Shown: positions 8,362-17,535, counted from the stretch's first letter. The stretch: 64,000 nucleotides of DNA from Nonomuraea angiospora (GCF_014873145.1 NZ_JADBEK010000001.1:12214001-12278000); one strand, 5' to 3'. The notes: generated by a model not told the origin, from the letters alone. Translations and numbers: made by a program.

Positions 8362-9183
8362 GTGGCCGCGATCGTCGGCGTGCACGGGATCGGCAAGTAC
8401 AACTACTACCTCGAGGCCGGGCGGTCCGCGACCGGAGCGGCCGAGGCCATGCGGGTCAAGTGGGACCGCTACCTCCAGGTGGCGCTCGGGGGCGAGGCGC
8501 GGCCCTACTTCAGCGAGGTCGCCTACTTCTCGCACCACCTGCACAGCGGCAAGGGCGGCGAGGAGGAGGCCAGGGCCGCCGCGGCGGCGGAGGGCCAGAT
8601 GCAGCAGGTGCTCGTCGCCTGGGCGAAGAACCTGGGCGTGGGCGAGCACGTGACGGGGGCGCTCAAGTCGTTCACCGGCTGGCTGCTCGACCGGCTGGAC
8701 GGCAGGTCGGCGGCGTTCGCCAAGCTGTTCGCGCCGGAGGTGGCGGCGTACCTCACGGACGAGGGCAAGCGGGAGAAGTGCCGGCAGGCCGTGGCCGACG
8801 CGATCAGGCGCAACCGGCCCAAGGTGGTGATCGCCCACTCGCTCGGCAGCGTGGTCGCGTACGAGACGCTCTGGGGCGACCCCAGCCTGCGGATCGACCT
8901 CCTGATCACCCTGGGCAGCCCGCTCGGCATGCGCAACGTCGTCTTCGAGCGCCTCCTGCCCGCGCCCATCAACGGCCGCGGCGAACGCCCCCCGGGCGTC
9001 AAGCGCTGGGTGAACATCGCCGACAAGGACGATATCGCCGCCATCCCGCCCAACCTGGCCGTCAGCTTCACCGGCATCGACGCCGAAGAGCTGGTCAACC
9101 TGGATTGGATCGACTTTCACACCGTGGAGAAGTACTTAGGTTGCCCGGCGCTGGACCCGCATCTGCGACCATTCCTGGCATGA
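8362..9183 (+). CDS. Alpha/beta-hydrolase-like protein with a TTA codon
   Basis: 273 residues. An oxyanion-type HGIG motif sits at the N terminus (VGVHGIGKYN) and the nucleophile elbow is VVIAHSLGSVVAYE (G/A-x-S-x-G) in the middle; a late HTVEKYLG may supply the catalytic histidine. No signal peptide. The GTG at 8362 is chosen because GGGGGAGG precedes it by 4 bases; the earlier GTG at 8314 has no ribosome site. In-frame TTA at 9136-9138, a rare codon that in streptomycetes makes translation depend on the bldA tRNA. Its TGA overlaps the ATG of the next gene. Function unknown; possibly a lipase/esterase or a peptidase-like effector. Confidence 0.75.
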   Translation: MAAIVGVHGIGKYNYYLEAGRSATGAAEAMRVKWDRYLQVALGGEARPYFSEVAYFSHHLHSGKGGEEEARAAAAAEGQMQQVLVAWAKNLGVGEHVTGALKSFTGWLLDRLDGRSAAFAKLFAPEVAAYLTDEGKREKCRQAVADAIRRNRPKVVIAHSLGSVVAYETLWGDPSLRIDLLITLGSPLGMRNVVFERLLPAPINGRGERPPGVKRWVNIADKDDIAAIPPNLAVSFTGIDAEELVNLDWIDFHTVEKYLGCPALDPHLRPFLA

Positions 9184-9779
9184 CGTGGATTGTGTTCGAC
9201 TACGGCGGCGTCCTGTGCCTGCCCCAGCTCGATTCCGACAACGAGGCCATGGCGCGGGCGGTGGGCGCGGACCCGGACGCGTTCCGGCGCGGCTACTGGG
9301 AGCACCGCCTGGAGTTCGACCGGGGGAGCCTGGGCCCGCTGGACTACTGGTCGGCCGTGCTGGGCCGGCCCGCCACCACGTCCGAGCTCGCCCGCCTGGT
9401 CGCCATGGACGTCGCGAGCTGGGCGTACCCGAACGAGAGCACGGTCGCCCTGCTCGGCGAGCTGATCGGGGCCGGGCGTGACGTGGCGCTGCTGTCCAAC
9501 ATGCCCGTCTGCGTCGGCGACGGCCTGGACGAGCTGCCCTGGATCGCCGAGGTCGGCCACCGCTTCTACAGCGGCAGGATGGGCCTGGTCAAACCCGACC
9601 GGGAGATCTACGACGAGATGGCCCGCGCGCTGGGCGCCGACCCGTCCGAGGTCGTCTTCATCGACGACCGCGAGGAGAACGTCGAGGGCGCCGAGCGCGC
9701 GGGCATGACCGGCGTGCACTTCACGGACGCGTCCACGCTCCGCGGAACGCTGTCTGGCGTGCACGGAGCCATCGGATGA
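9180..9779 (+). CDS. HAD-superfamily hydrolase
   Basis: 199 residues. The four HAD motifs are seen: FDYGGVL (motif I, with the nucleophile aspartate but glycine in place of the second aspartate), LLSNMP (motif II), KPDREIY (motif III lysine) and FIDDREENV (motif IV). This pattern fits epoxide-hydrolase/haloacid-dehalogenase-like or phosphatase members with a small alpha-helical cap. Translationally coupled to the preceding hydrolase by ATGA. No membrane or export signal. The substrate cannot be stated. Confidence 0.88.
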   Translation: MTWIVFDYGGVLCLPQLDSDNEAMARAVGADPDAFRRGYWEHRLEFDRGSLGPLDYWSAVLGRPATTSELARLVAMDVASWAYPNESTVALLGELIGAGRDVALLSNMPVCVGDGLDELPWIAEVGHRFYSGRMGLVKPDREIYDEMARALGADPSEVVFIDDREENVEGAERAGMTGVHFTDASTLRGTLSGVHGAIG

Positions 9780-9890
9780 ACGCTCAGTGAGGTCATCGGC
9801 CGGGTGAAACCCCGCGAACAGGACGACTGATGCTGTTCACCCGTGCTTGACTCGGCTGTCACGGCCGGGTCAGCGCGGGCGGACATACCT

Positions 9891-11444
9891 GTGAACGTGG
9901 ACCGCAGAGCCTTCCTGACAGCGGCGACAGCCGGACTCCTCCTTCCCCAGACCGCCACTCCGGCGGCAGCGGCCAGAACCCTCAGATCCGACCCGTTCAC
10001 GCTGGGCGTGGCCTCCGGCGACCCGTCGGCCGACGGCTTCGTCCTGTGGACCAGGCTGGCACTCGACCCGCTGGCCGGCGACGGCCGCGGCGGCATGCCC
10101 GCCCGCGACGTGGACGTGGACTGGCAGGTCTCGGCCGACGAGCGCTTCTCCAAGATCGTCAGGTCCGGTACGGCCACCGCCAGGTCGCGCGACGCCCACA
10201 GCGTCCACGTCGAGCTGGACGGGCTGGAGCCGGGGCGCGAGTACTTCTACCGGTTCAGAAGCGACGGCAGGCTCTCCCCGGCGGCGCGCACCAGGACGAC
10301 CCCCGCCGGGGAGACGCCGCTCAACTTCGCGGTCGCGGCGTGCGCCCACTACGAGCACGGCTACTACACGGCCTACCGCCGCCTGGCCGAGCAGGAGCCC
10401 GACCTGGTGGTGTTCCTCGGCGACTACATGTACGAGTACGGCCCCAGCGGCTACACGGCGCTGGCCGGCCGCGTACGCACCCACACCCCCGGCAAGTGCC
10501 AGACGCTCGCCGACTACCGGCTGCGGCACGCCCAGTACAAGAGCGACCACGACCTCCAGGCCGCGCACGCGGTCGCCCCGTGGCTGGTGGCCTTCGACGA
10601 CCACGAGATCGAGAACAACTGGGCCGGGCCCGTCTCCAGCACGAACGCGCCCGGCTTCACCAGGCGCAGGGCGCAGGCGTTCCGGGCGTACTACGAGAAC
10701 ATGCCGCTGCGCCGCGCCAGCCTCCAGGGGGCGGTGCTCAGGGTGAACCGGCGGATCTCCTGGGGGACGCTGGCCCGCTTCCACCTGCTGGACACCCGGC
10801 AGTTCCGCGACGACCAGGCGTGCCTGGACGGCGTGCGGGCCGGGTGCGACGACCGGCTGGCGTCGGGGCGGACGCTGCTCGGCCCCGACCAGTGGCGCTG
10901 GCTGGAGAGCGGCCTGCGCGGCTCGACCACCCGCTGGAACCTGCTGGGGCAGCAGATCATGATGGCGCAGCGCGACTACAAGGTCGGGCCCGGGCGCGAG
11001 GTGAACCTGGACTCCTGGGACGGGTACGCCGCCGAGCGGACGCGGCTGCTGGGCTCGCTGGCGGGGACCGAGAACCCGGTGGTGCTGACGGGGGACGCGC
11101 ACATGCACCACCTGGCCGAGCTCAAGACCGACTTCGACGACCCGGACTCGCCGGTGGTGGCCAAGGAACTGATCGCCTCGTCGATCGCGAGCGACGGGGA
11201 CGGGTACCGGGACCGGACGTGGATCGCGGAGGCGCTGCAGGAGAACCCGCACTTCTCCTTCATCGACCAGCGGCGGGGGTATCTGATGGCGCGGCTGACC
11301 CGGGATGAGCTTTCCGTCGATTTCCGGACATTGGACTACATTTCGCGGCGGGGCGCTCAGGCCAAGACCGCTCACCGGCTCACCATCCCGGCAACCACCG
11401 GCCCCGCGGCCGCCGGCCGGGCGGGCGCAGCGCGCGTCGGCTGA
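9891..11444 (+). CDS. phoD: Alkaline phosphatase D (PhoD-like), Tat-exported
   Basis: 517 residues from GTG 9891. The N terminus carries a twin-arginine signal (DRRAFLTAATAGLLLP followed by an Ala-rich cleavage region), so export is in folded form. The small N-terminal PhoD domain (FVLWTRLAL, EPGREYFYRF) is followed by the metallophosphatase domain: AVAACAHYEHGY, FLGDYMYEY, AFDDHEIENNW, NLLGQQIMMAQ, TGDAHMHHL, all classic metal- and substrate-binding stretches of the PhoD family. It releases phosphate from phosphodiesters and monoesters outside the cell. The start is placed to give a compact Tat signal; an upstream GTG at 9843 is possible but less typical. Confidence 0.9.
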   Translation: MNVDRRAFLTAATAGLLLPQTATPAAAARTLRSDPFTLGVASGDPSADGFVLWTRLALDPLAGDGRGGMPARDVDVDWQVSADERFSKIVRSGTATARSRDAHSVHVELDGLEPGREYFYRFRSDGRLSPAARTRTTPAGETPLNFAVAACAHYEHGYYTAYRRLAEQEPDLVVFLGDYMYEYGPSGYTALAGRVRTHTPGKCQTLADYRLRHAQYKSDHDLQAAHAVAPWLVAFDDHEIENNWAGPVSSTNAPGFTRRRAQAFRAYYENMPLRRASLQGAVLRVNRRISWGTLARFHLLDTRQFRDDQACLDGVRAGCDDRLASGRTLLGPDQWRWLESGLRGSTTRWNLLGQQIMMAQRDYKVGPGREVNLDSWDGYAAERTRLLGSLAGTENPVVLTGDAHMHHLAELKTDFDDPDSPVVAKELIASSIASDGDGYRDRTWIAEALQENPHFSFIDQRRGYLMARLTRDELSVDFRTLDYISRRGAQAKTAHRLTIPATTGPAAAGRAGAARVG

Positions 11445-11849
11445 AGGTTCGCTGGGAGCAACCTGAAAATCCGCTCAACGACCCGCCCACCCGCCCCACC
11501 GACCACCCACCCACCGGCGCGGCACCACGCCCACTGGGGGCACGCTCCCCGGGGCGCGAGCCACGCCCCCGCCTGGCATGCCCGCCCACCGGCGCGCCAT
11601 CTTGCGCGCCCACCGGGGCGCCGTCTCGCGCACCCGCCTGGCGTGCCCACCATGCCCACCGGGGCGTCCGCCGTGCCCTTCTGGCATGCGGGGCGGCGGT
11701 CACCAGGCCGCTCCCGAAGGCGTTTGCCGCGCCCACCGGAGGCGCCAGGTGGCGCCGCCGGTAGGCGCGCCGGGCCGGGGCGGCACGCCGCACGTGCGGC
11801 CCTGCCCGGGACCCGGCCGGGAGAGGAGGTGCCGGGCCGGTCCAGGGGG
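11445..11849. other. Non-coding GC-rich gap with degenerate short repeats
   Basis: 405 bp between convergent phoD and the adaptor gene. Open frames exist here on both strands but they are proline/arginine/alanine-rich, have no ribosome sites and resemble nothing. The strand reading is dominated by degenerate copies of CGCCTGGC(A/G)TGCCC and CCCACCGG(GG)CG, spaced irregularly. No promoter or terminator could be assigned with confidence. Confidence 0.6.
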
Positions 11850-13682
11850 TCAGGCGCCAGGCCAGCTCGCGTCCGGGAACTCGCCGTTCGTGGCACCCGA
11901 CATGACCACTTCGTCGCTCTCCTGCAGCCCTGAGGTCACCTCCACGTACTGGTCGCCGCGGACGCCCGTCCGCACCACCTTCGCCGAGTCGCGCCCGCCC
12001 GCCCGGACCGTGACCACCTGGGCGCCGTCCGACCTGCTGCGGACCGCCGAGGCGGGCACGTAGATCGCGTCCGCGGCCGTGTCCGTGGTGACCGTCACCG
12101 AGGCGGTCTGCCCGAGCATGAGCCCGGCGGGCGGCTCGTCGAAGGCCAGGGTGACCGAGTAGCGGACGAGCTGGCCGCTCACCGTCGCGGTCGGCGCGAT
12201 GGCCGTGACCGTCCCCTCGTACTGCTGGCCGTTCCGGGTGGCCAGGGTGATCCGGGCCTTCTGGCCGAGCTTGAGCCGGTTCACGTCCGACTCGGTGACC
12301 ATGGCCTGGACCTGCAGCTCGTTGAGGTCGCCGAGGCTGGCGAAGGTGCCGGTGCCGGCCTGGTCGCCGACCGCGCCCGCCAGCGACAGGACCGTGCCCG
12401 CCGCCGGGGCCACGATACGGGTCGCCCGTACGGCGTCGGCGGCCTGCTCGAGCGCGGCCTGCGCGCGATCCACGTTCGCGCTCGCCTGCTCCTCGCTGAC
12501 GCCGCCCTGCCCCTGACTCTGCGCCTGCCCCTGACTCTGGCTCTGCGCCTGGCCCTGGCTCTGGCTCTGGCCCGTTGAGCCGGTGCCGCGGTTGCAGGAC
12601 GACTGCGCGTTCGGCCGGGCGGCGCCGCTCGTCGGTCTCGTGCTCGTTCCCGCCGACGGCTTGCCGCCGGCCGTGGGGCGGCCGCTCGCCGACGGCTTCG
12701 CGCCGGTGGACGGCTTGCCGGAGCTCGTGGCGGACGGGGTGGCGTCCGAGGTCGGACGGCTCCCGGACTGGTCGGAGCCCCCGCCCGGGATGCCGCCGTG
12801 GGAAGCGCCGCCGGTCGGGGTGGCGGTGACGGTCGTGGTGACGGTGGCCGTCACGGTGACCGTGACCGTGGGCTGCGGCTCGGGGCCGGGGCCGGGGCCG
12901 GTGGGGCCGGGGTCCGTGGGGACGGAGGTCGGCGTGCCGGTGGGGCGCGGGGTGGAGCTGGTGGCCGGGCTCGCGTTGCTCAGGGACACGCCCTGGGTGG
13001 GGGGCGCCGTCGGCCCGAGCGCGCCGTTGGCCCCACTGCCGTTCGCCCCACTGCCGTTCGCTCCACTGCCGCTCACCTCATCGCCGCTGAACACGCCGCC
13101 GACCGTGCCGCCGCTCGGCCGGCCCGTGGGCGTGGGCGTGGGCGTGGGCGTGGGGGTCGCACGCCTGGTGGGCGTCGCCGAACCCGCGGGTGTCCCGCCG
13201 GTGGGCGTCGCCGCGCCGGTGGCGGACGTGGCCGGCGTCGCGCCGCCTCCGGACGGCGTACAGGCAGCGGGGCTGGCGGCGCCGACCGGGGACGCGGCCG
13301 GGGACGCGGCCTTCTCCGCGGCCTTCTCCTGGGCCTCCTCCAGGGCTTCCTCGGCGGCGGCGAGATCGGCCTTGGCCGCCGTGTACGCCTCCCGCGCCGA
13401 CCGCCCGTCGATCCTGGCCAGCACCTGCCCCTTCTTCACCTTGGTCCCGACTTTGACGTACACCTTGGTCAGCGTCCCCGAAGAGCCGAACGCCAGGTCC
13501 CTGCGCGAGCCGTCCACGGTGTTGCCCGCCGCGCTGACCGTGGCCGTGACCTGGCCGCGCTGCGCGGCGGCGAGCCGTACCTGGACGGTGGGCGGGGTGT
13601 CGTCGCGCAGCGCCAGCACCAGGCCGGACCCGGCCACGAGCACGGCGAGGGCGAGGCCGCCCAGCGCGAAAGTCGGTCTCAT
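11850..13682 (-). CDS. HlyD/RND-type efflux adaptor with a giant low-complexity insert
   Basis: 610 residues; ordinary adaptors of this class are 350-420. A membrane anchor (about 5-25) is followed by the first biotinyl-lipoyl half (SGTLTKVYVKVGTKVKKGQ, about 68-90) and the first coiled-coil arm (AKADLAAAEEALEEAQEKAAEK). Instead of a short hairpin tip, about 265 residues of Pro/Thr/Ser/Gly/Gln-rich sequence follow (about 128-394), including runs of TP, VT, GANGS and QSQGQA. The second arm (VDRAQAALEQAADAVRATR), second lipoyl half and beta-barrel domains are intact. Divergent from a second adaptor-MacB operon. It probably links a membrane transporter to the cell wall; the insert may span peptidoglycan. 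Confidence 0.85.
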   Translation of the reverse strand: MRPTFALGGLALAVLVAGSGLVLALRDDTPPTVQVRLAAAQRGQVTATVSAAGNTVDGSRRDLAFGSSGTLTKVYVKVGTKVKKGQVLARIDGRSAREAYTAAKADLAAAEEALEEAQEKAAEKAASPAASPVGAASPAACTPSGGGATPATSATGAATPTGGTPAGSATPTRRATPTPTPTPTPTGRPSGGTVGGVFSGDEVSGSGANGSGANGSGANGALGPTAPPTQGVSLSNASPATSSTPRPTGTPTSVPTDPGPTGPGPGPEPQPTVTVTVTATVTTTVTATPTGGASHGGIPGGGSDQSGSRPTSDATPSATSSGKPSTGAKPSASGRPTAGGKPSAGTSTRPTSGAARPNAQSSCNRGTGSTGQSQSQGQAQSQSQGQAQSQGQGGVSEEQASANVDRAQAALEQAADAVRATRIVAPAAGTVLSLAGAVGDQAGTGTFASLGDLNELQVQAMVTESDVNRLKLGQKARITLATRNGQQYEGTVTAIAPTATVSGQLVRYSVTLAFDEPPAGLMLGQTASVTVTTDTAADAIYVPASAVRSRSDGAQVVTVRAGGRDSAKVVRTGVRGDQYVEVTSGLQESDEVVMSGATNGEFPDASWPGA

Positions 13683-13767
13683 GGCCGCCCATCCTGGCGA
13701 AGCCGGCTCGCGCCAGGCTGCGAGCAGCCTAAGAGTTACCTGTGTACCTGAAGGGACCTCCAGGTTG

Positions 13768-13783
13768 TCAGCGAACGTTCAGC
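13768..13783 (+). promoter_or_regulatory. Possible response-regulator direct repeat
   Basis: TCAGC occurs at 13768-13772 and again at 13779-13783, an 11-bp period typical for OmpR-family response regulators, in the 146-bp gap between the two divergent adaptor genes. The operon downstream encodes such a regulator. A GAACGTTC palindrome lies between the halves. Confidence 0.25.
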
Positions 13784-13828
13784 TCGCTCGCGGCTCCGGC
13801 GCAGCCTGGTGTGCAAGGGTCACCGGCT

Positions 13829-14992
13829 GTGAAGGTGTCGACAAGGCGCAGAGCGCTGATGACCAACGGAGCGCTGGTGGTGCTCCTGCTGGGCGGTGCC
13901 GCGCTCGCGTACGCCCAGCTCGGCACGGGACAGGCGGCGGGCCAGACTGCCGTCAGGACCGTGACCGCGAGCCGCGGCTCCGTGGTGGCCTCGGTGTCCG
14001 CGTCGGGCGCGGTCGAGAGCTCCAAGTCCAGGGCCCTGTCGTTCGGTACGACGGGGACGGTCGAGAAAATCTATGTCAAGGCCGGCGACAAGGTGAGCAA
14101 GGGCGACCTCCTGGCCAGGCTCGACGACGACGCCGCGCAGGAGAGCCTGTCGGCGGCCAAGGCCACGTACGACGAGGCCGTCGACGACGGGACCTCGACG
14201 GCCCAGCTCTACGCCGCCTACATCAAGGCCCGCAACGCCTACCGGGAGGCCCAGCGCACGGTCGCGGCCACCGTGCTGAAGGCGCCGTTCAAGGGCACGA
14301 TCACGGCGGTGAACGGCTCGGTCGGCGGCAGCAGCTCGGGATCGGGCTCCGGATCCGGCTCGGGATCGGCTTCGAGCGCGGGCTCCGGTCAGAGCGCGGG
14401 CCAGTCCTCGGGCTCCGGCGGCGCTCAGAGCTCCGGCGGGTTCGTCGAGCTGGCCGACACCGGCAAGCTGCAGCTCGTGGGCACCTTCACCGAGTCCGAC
14501 GTCGGCAAGATCAAGAACGGCCAGGAGGCCACGGTCACGTTCGACGCCCTGCCGGGAGTGACCGCCACGGGCAAGGTCACGCAGATCCAGCCGGTCGCCT
14601 CCACCAGCAACAATGTCGTGCAATATCCGGTCACGGTGACGTTCACGAAGGTCCCGGGACAGGTGCGGCTGGGCCAGACGGCCACGGTCGAGGTCGTGGT
14701 CGGCCAGGCCGACGACGTCGTCACCGTACCCTCGACGGCGGTCTCCACCAGCGGCGGCCAGACCACGGTCACCCTGCTCAGGAACGGCACGCAGACCAGG
14801 ACCCCGGTGGAGGTCGGCGTGCAGGGCACGACGCTGACCGAGATCAAGTCGGGCGTCTCCGAGGGCGACCAGCTCGTGCCCCCGGCGACCACGACGAGCA
14901 CCACGGGCGGCAACCTGCGCTTCGGCGGTGGCGGCGGCTTCCCCGGTGGCGGTGGCGTGCCCGGCGGCGGCGGGCCGGGAGGCGGGCGATGA
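13829..14992 (+). CDS. MacA-like efflux adaptor (HlyD family)
   Basis: 387 residues from GTG 13829, which has AAGGG upstream and puts a basic N terminus (STRRRALMTNG) before the single membrane anchor. Lipoyl half 1 (TTGTVEKIYVKAGDKVSKGD), a short coiled-coil hairpin, a Gly/Ser-rich tip, lipoyl half 2 (ADTGKLQLVGTFTESDVGK) and beta-barrel follow. The C terminus is a Gly/Pro-rich tail. First gene of a tightly overlapped unit (adaptor, ATPase, permease, DUF5666-like, response regulator, kinase). As in MacAB-type pumps, it should hold the ABC permease to the outer envelope side. Confidence 0.9.
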   Translation: MKVSTRRRALMTNGALVVLLLGGAALAYAQLGTGQAAGQTAVRTVTASRGSVVASVSASGAVESSKSRALSFGTTGTVEKIYVKAGDKVSKGDLLARLDDDAAQESLSAAKATYDEAVDDGTSTAQLYAAYIKARNAYREAQRTVAATVLKAPFKGTITAVNGSVGGSSSGSGSGSGSGSASSAGSGQSAGQSSGSGGAQSSGGFVELADTGKLQLVGTFTESDVGKIKNGQEATVTFDALPGVTATGKVTQIQPVASTSNNVVQYPVTVTFTKVPGQVRLGQTATVEVVVGQADDVVTVPSTAVSTSGGQTTVTLLRNGTQTRTPVEVGVQGTTLTEIKSGVSEGDQLVPPATTTSTTGGNLRFGGGGGFPGGGGVPGGGGPGGGR

Positions 14993-15732
14993 CGGCCCCG
15001 GAGGTCCCTCCCGTCCTGCGGGTGCAGGACCTGGTCAAGGAGTACGGCGAGGGCGACGCGAGGGTCCGCGCCCTGCGCGGCATCAGCCTGGACGTCGAGC
15101 GTGGCGACTATGTCGCCATCATGGGCGCCTCCGGCTCCGGCAAGTCCACGCTCATGAACATCCTCGGCTGCCTCGACGTCCCCACCTCCGGCACGTACCT
15201 GATCGACGGCGCCGACGTGGGACAGCTGGACGAACGCCAGCTCGCCATCCTGCGCAACCGCAGGGTCGGGTTCGTGTTCCAGTCGTTCAACCTCATCCCG
15301 CGCATGAGCGCGCTGGCCAACGTCGAGCTGCCGCTGGTGTACGGCGGCATCGGCCAGGCCGAGCGGCGCAGGCGGGCCCTGGCCGCGCTGGACCAGGTCG
15401 GGCTGACCGACCGCGTACACCACGAGCCGAACCAGCTCTCCGGCGGCCAGCAGCAGCGCGTGGCCGTCGCCAGGGCCCTGGTCACCGCGCCCGCGCTGCT
15501 GCTGGCCGACGAGCCGACCGGCAACCTCGACACCGCCTCCACCAACGACGTCCTGGAGATCCTGGACCGGCTCAGCGAGTCGGGCCGCACGATCGTGCTC
15601 ATCACCCACGAGAACGACGTGGCCGCGCACGCCAAGCGGGTGATCAGGCTGGTGGACGGCGAGGTCGTGGAGGACCGCCGCCAGGGCCCGGTGGACGGCC
15701 CGCCGCCCCGGATGGCGGGAGTCGCCCGGTGA
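14989..15732 (+). CDS. MacB-type ABC transporter ATP-binding protein
   Basis: 247 residues. Walker A GASGSGKST (about residue 45), Q-loop VFQSFNLIPRMSA, signature LSGGQQQRVAVARAL, Walker B LLLADEPTGNLD and the H-loop LITHEND are all intact. The LolD/MacB class is recognised from the GNLD and the SFNLIPR stretch. It starts inside the adaptor's stop codon (ATGA) and its own stop overlaps the permease GTG, so the three proteins are made in step. It powers the permease encoded next. Confidence 0.95.
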   Translation: MTAPEVPPVLRVQDLVKEYGEGDARVRALRGISLDVERGDYVAIMGASGSGKSTLMNILGCLDVPTSGTYLIDGADVGQLDERQLAILRNRRVGFVFQSFNLIPRMSALANVELPLVYGGIGQAERRRRALAALDQVGLTDRVHHEPNQLSGGQQQRVAVARALVTAPALLLADEPTGNLDTASTNDVLEILDRLSESGRTIVLITHENDVAAHAKRVIRLVDGEVVEDRRQGPVDGPPPRMAGVAR

Positions 15733-16985
15733 ACCAGCTCGAGATCCTCCGCTTCGCGCTGCGCGGCCTGCTGGCCAACAAGATGCGCAGCTCGCTGACC
15801 ACGCTCGGCATCCTCATCGGCGTCGCCGCGGTCATCATGCTGGTCGCCGTCGGCGAGGGCTCCTCGCAGAGCATCACGCGCAACATCCAGCGCCTCGGCG
15901 CCAACACCCTGACGATCTCCCCGCAGTTCTCGGGCGGCGGCGGCGGTGGTGGCGGTGGCATGCGGGCGCCCGGCGGCGGCACGAACACCGGCCCGCGCAC
16001 CCAGGCCAGGCAGCTCAGCCTGGCCGACGCCAAGGCGCTGACCGACAGGACCCTGGCGCCCTCCGTCAGGAGCGTCTCGCCGGTCGTGACCGCCTCTTCC
16101 TCGACCGCCACGTACGGCGCCGCCAGCCACGCGATCTCGCAGTTCGTCGGCACCTACCCCAGCTACTTCGAGGCCGTCAACAAGCCGGTCTCGAAGGGCA
16201 CCTACTTCTTCAACGACGACGTGCTGGCCGCCAGGAAGGTCGTGGTGCTCGGCCAGACCGTCGTGGAGGAGCTGTTCGGCACCGTCGATCCCATCGGCAA
16301 GCAGGTCAGCGTGTCCGGCGTGCCGTTCACGGTCGTCGGGGTGCTGAAGGAGACCGGGTCCACCGGCATGCAGGACGCCGACGACGTGGCCATCGCGCCG
16401 CTGCCCGCCGTACAGCAGAGCCTGAGCGGGTTCGGCTCGCTCAGCTCGATCGTCGTGCAGGCGTCCGGGGCCGACACCACGACGGCGGCGCAGGCCGAGG
16501 TCACGGCCATCCTCAACCAGCGGCACGGCATCAAGAACGACAACGCCGACTACCGCATCCTCAACCAGGCCACCCTGCAGGAGACCGTCAGCGCGGCCAC
16601 CGGCACCTTCACCGTGCTGCTGGGCGCCGTGGCCGCGATCTCGCTGCTGGTGGGCGGCATCGGCATCACCAACATCATGCTGGTGACCGTCACGGAGCGC
16701 ACCCGCGAGATCGGCATCCGCAAGGCGATCGGCGCGCCCAGGAGCGCGATCCTGGGCCAGTTCCTGCTGGAGGCCACGCTGCTGAGCCTGGTCGGCGGGC
16801 TGTCCGGGGTGCTGGTGGCGTTCATCGGGACCAGGTTCACCGTGGCCGGCATCGAGCCGGTCCTCGTGCCGTCGTCGGTGGCGCTCGCGCTGAGCGTGTC
16901 GGTGGGGATCGGGTTGTTCTTCGGCAGTTATCCCGCCAACCGGGCGGCCAAGCTGAGGCCGATCCAGGCCCTGCGCCACGAGTAA
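15729..16985 (+). CDS. MacB-type ABC transporter permease
   Basis: 418 residues. One membrane helix near the N terminus (ALRGLLANKMRSSLTTLGI, then hydrophobic), a long extracytoplasmic MacB_PCD domain (about 45-280) that includes a Gly-rich stretch near residue 65, then three C-terminal helices with the FtsX signature GGIGITNIMLVTVTERTREI. This is the mechanotransmission permease layout, with substrate taken from the outer face of the membrane. GTG start overlaps the ATPase stop. Substrate unknown; relatives export antibiotics, peptides or lipids. Confidence 0.93.
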   Translation: MNQLEILRFALRGLLANKMRSSLTTLGILIGVAAVIMLVAVGEGSSQSITRNIQRLGANTLTISPQFSGGGGGGGGGMRAPGGGTNTGPRTQARQLSLADAKALTDRTLAPSVRSVSPVVTASSSTATYGAASHAISQFVGTYPSYFEAVNKPVSKGTYFFNDDVLAARKVVVLGQTVVEELFGTVDPIGKQVSVSGVPFTVVGVLKETGSTGMQDADDVAIAPLPAVQQSLSGFGSLSSIVVQASGADTTTAAQAEVTAILNQRHGIKNDNADYRILNQATLQETVSAATGTFTVLLGAVAAISLLVGGIGITNIMLVTVTERTREIGIRKAIGAPRSAILGQFLLEATLLSLVGGLSGVLVAFIGTRFTVAGIEPVLVPSSVALALSVSVGIGLFFGSYPANRAAKLRPIQALRHE

Positions 16986-16995
16986 GGAGAATGAC

Positions 16996-17535
16996 ATGGC
17001 CCAGCTCGACTCCTCGCCGTACCCCGACGACCTGGGGGAGGAGCTCGCCGTACAGCCGCGGAAGGGCACCTCCAAGCTCACGCTGGCGCTGGCCGCCGGC
17101 GTCGTGCTGGTGGCCGGTATCCTCATCGGCATTCAGGCCGCCAACCTGTTCGGCTCGCCGGCCGCCTCCGCCGCCGGGGCGCAGCAGCGCCCCGGCGGCG
17201 GGTACGGCCAGCAGCAGGGCGGTTCCGGCCAGCAGCGTGGCGGTTTCGGGCAGCCGCCCGGTTACGGTGGAGGCCAGCGGATGGGCGGCGGCGGGGGAGG
17301 CACCATCGGCACCGTCGAGAAGGTCGAGGGCGGCAAGGTCTACGTGAAGACCATGGACGGCTCCACCGTCACGGTCACCACCGACGACCGGACCACCGTC
17401 CAGATCTCCAAGCCCGGGAAGGTGTCCGACCTCCGGACCGGCACCAGCGTGGTGGTACGCGGGCAGCAGGGCGGCGACGGCTCGGTGACCGCGACGTCGA
17501 TCACGCAGGGGAACCTCGGAGGAGGCCCGCGATGA
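16996..17535 (+). CDS. Membrane-anchored DUF5666-like small protein
   Basis: 179 residues. A cytoplasmic N terminus, one helix (about 30-50, LALAAGVVLVAGILIGI), a Gly/Gln-rich linker (about 58-103) and a small beta-domain at the end with the DUF5666-style pattern GTVEKVEGGKVYVKTMDGST and VVVRGQQG. The ATG follows AAGGAGA. It sits between the pump and the two-component genes with a 4-nt overlap to the regulator, so it may be an accessory or sensory part of the system. The function of the domain is not known. Confidence 0.8.
   Translation: MAQLDSSPYPDDLGEELAVQPRKGTSKLTLALAAGVVLVAGILIGIQAANLFGSPAASAAGAQQRPGGGYGQQQGGSGQQRGGFGQPPGYGGGQRMGGGGGGTIGTVEKVEGGKVYVKTMDGSTVTVTTDDRTTVQISKPGKVSDLRTGTSVVVRGQQGGDGSVTATSITQGNLGGGPR

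Noticed and set aside
11372..12063. Overlapping ORFs on both strands after phoD
   Set aside because: Low-complexity Pro/Arg/Ala frames over degenerate GC-rich repeats; no start signals.
12583..15732. 1049-codon open frame covering the adaptors and ATPase
   Set aside because: Only the end from 14989 is the real ATPase; the rest is antisense or out-of-frame to the two adaptor genes.
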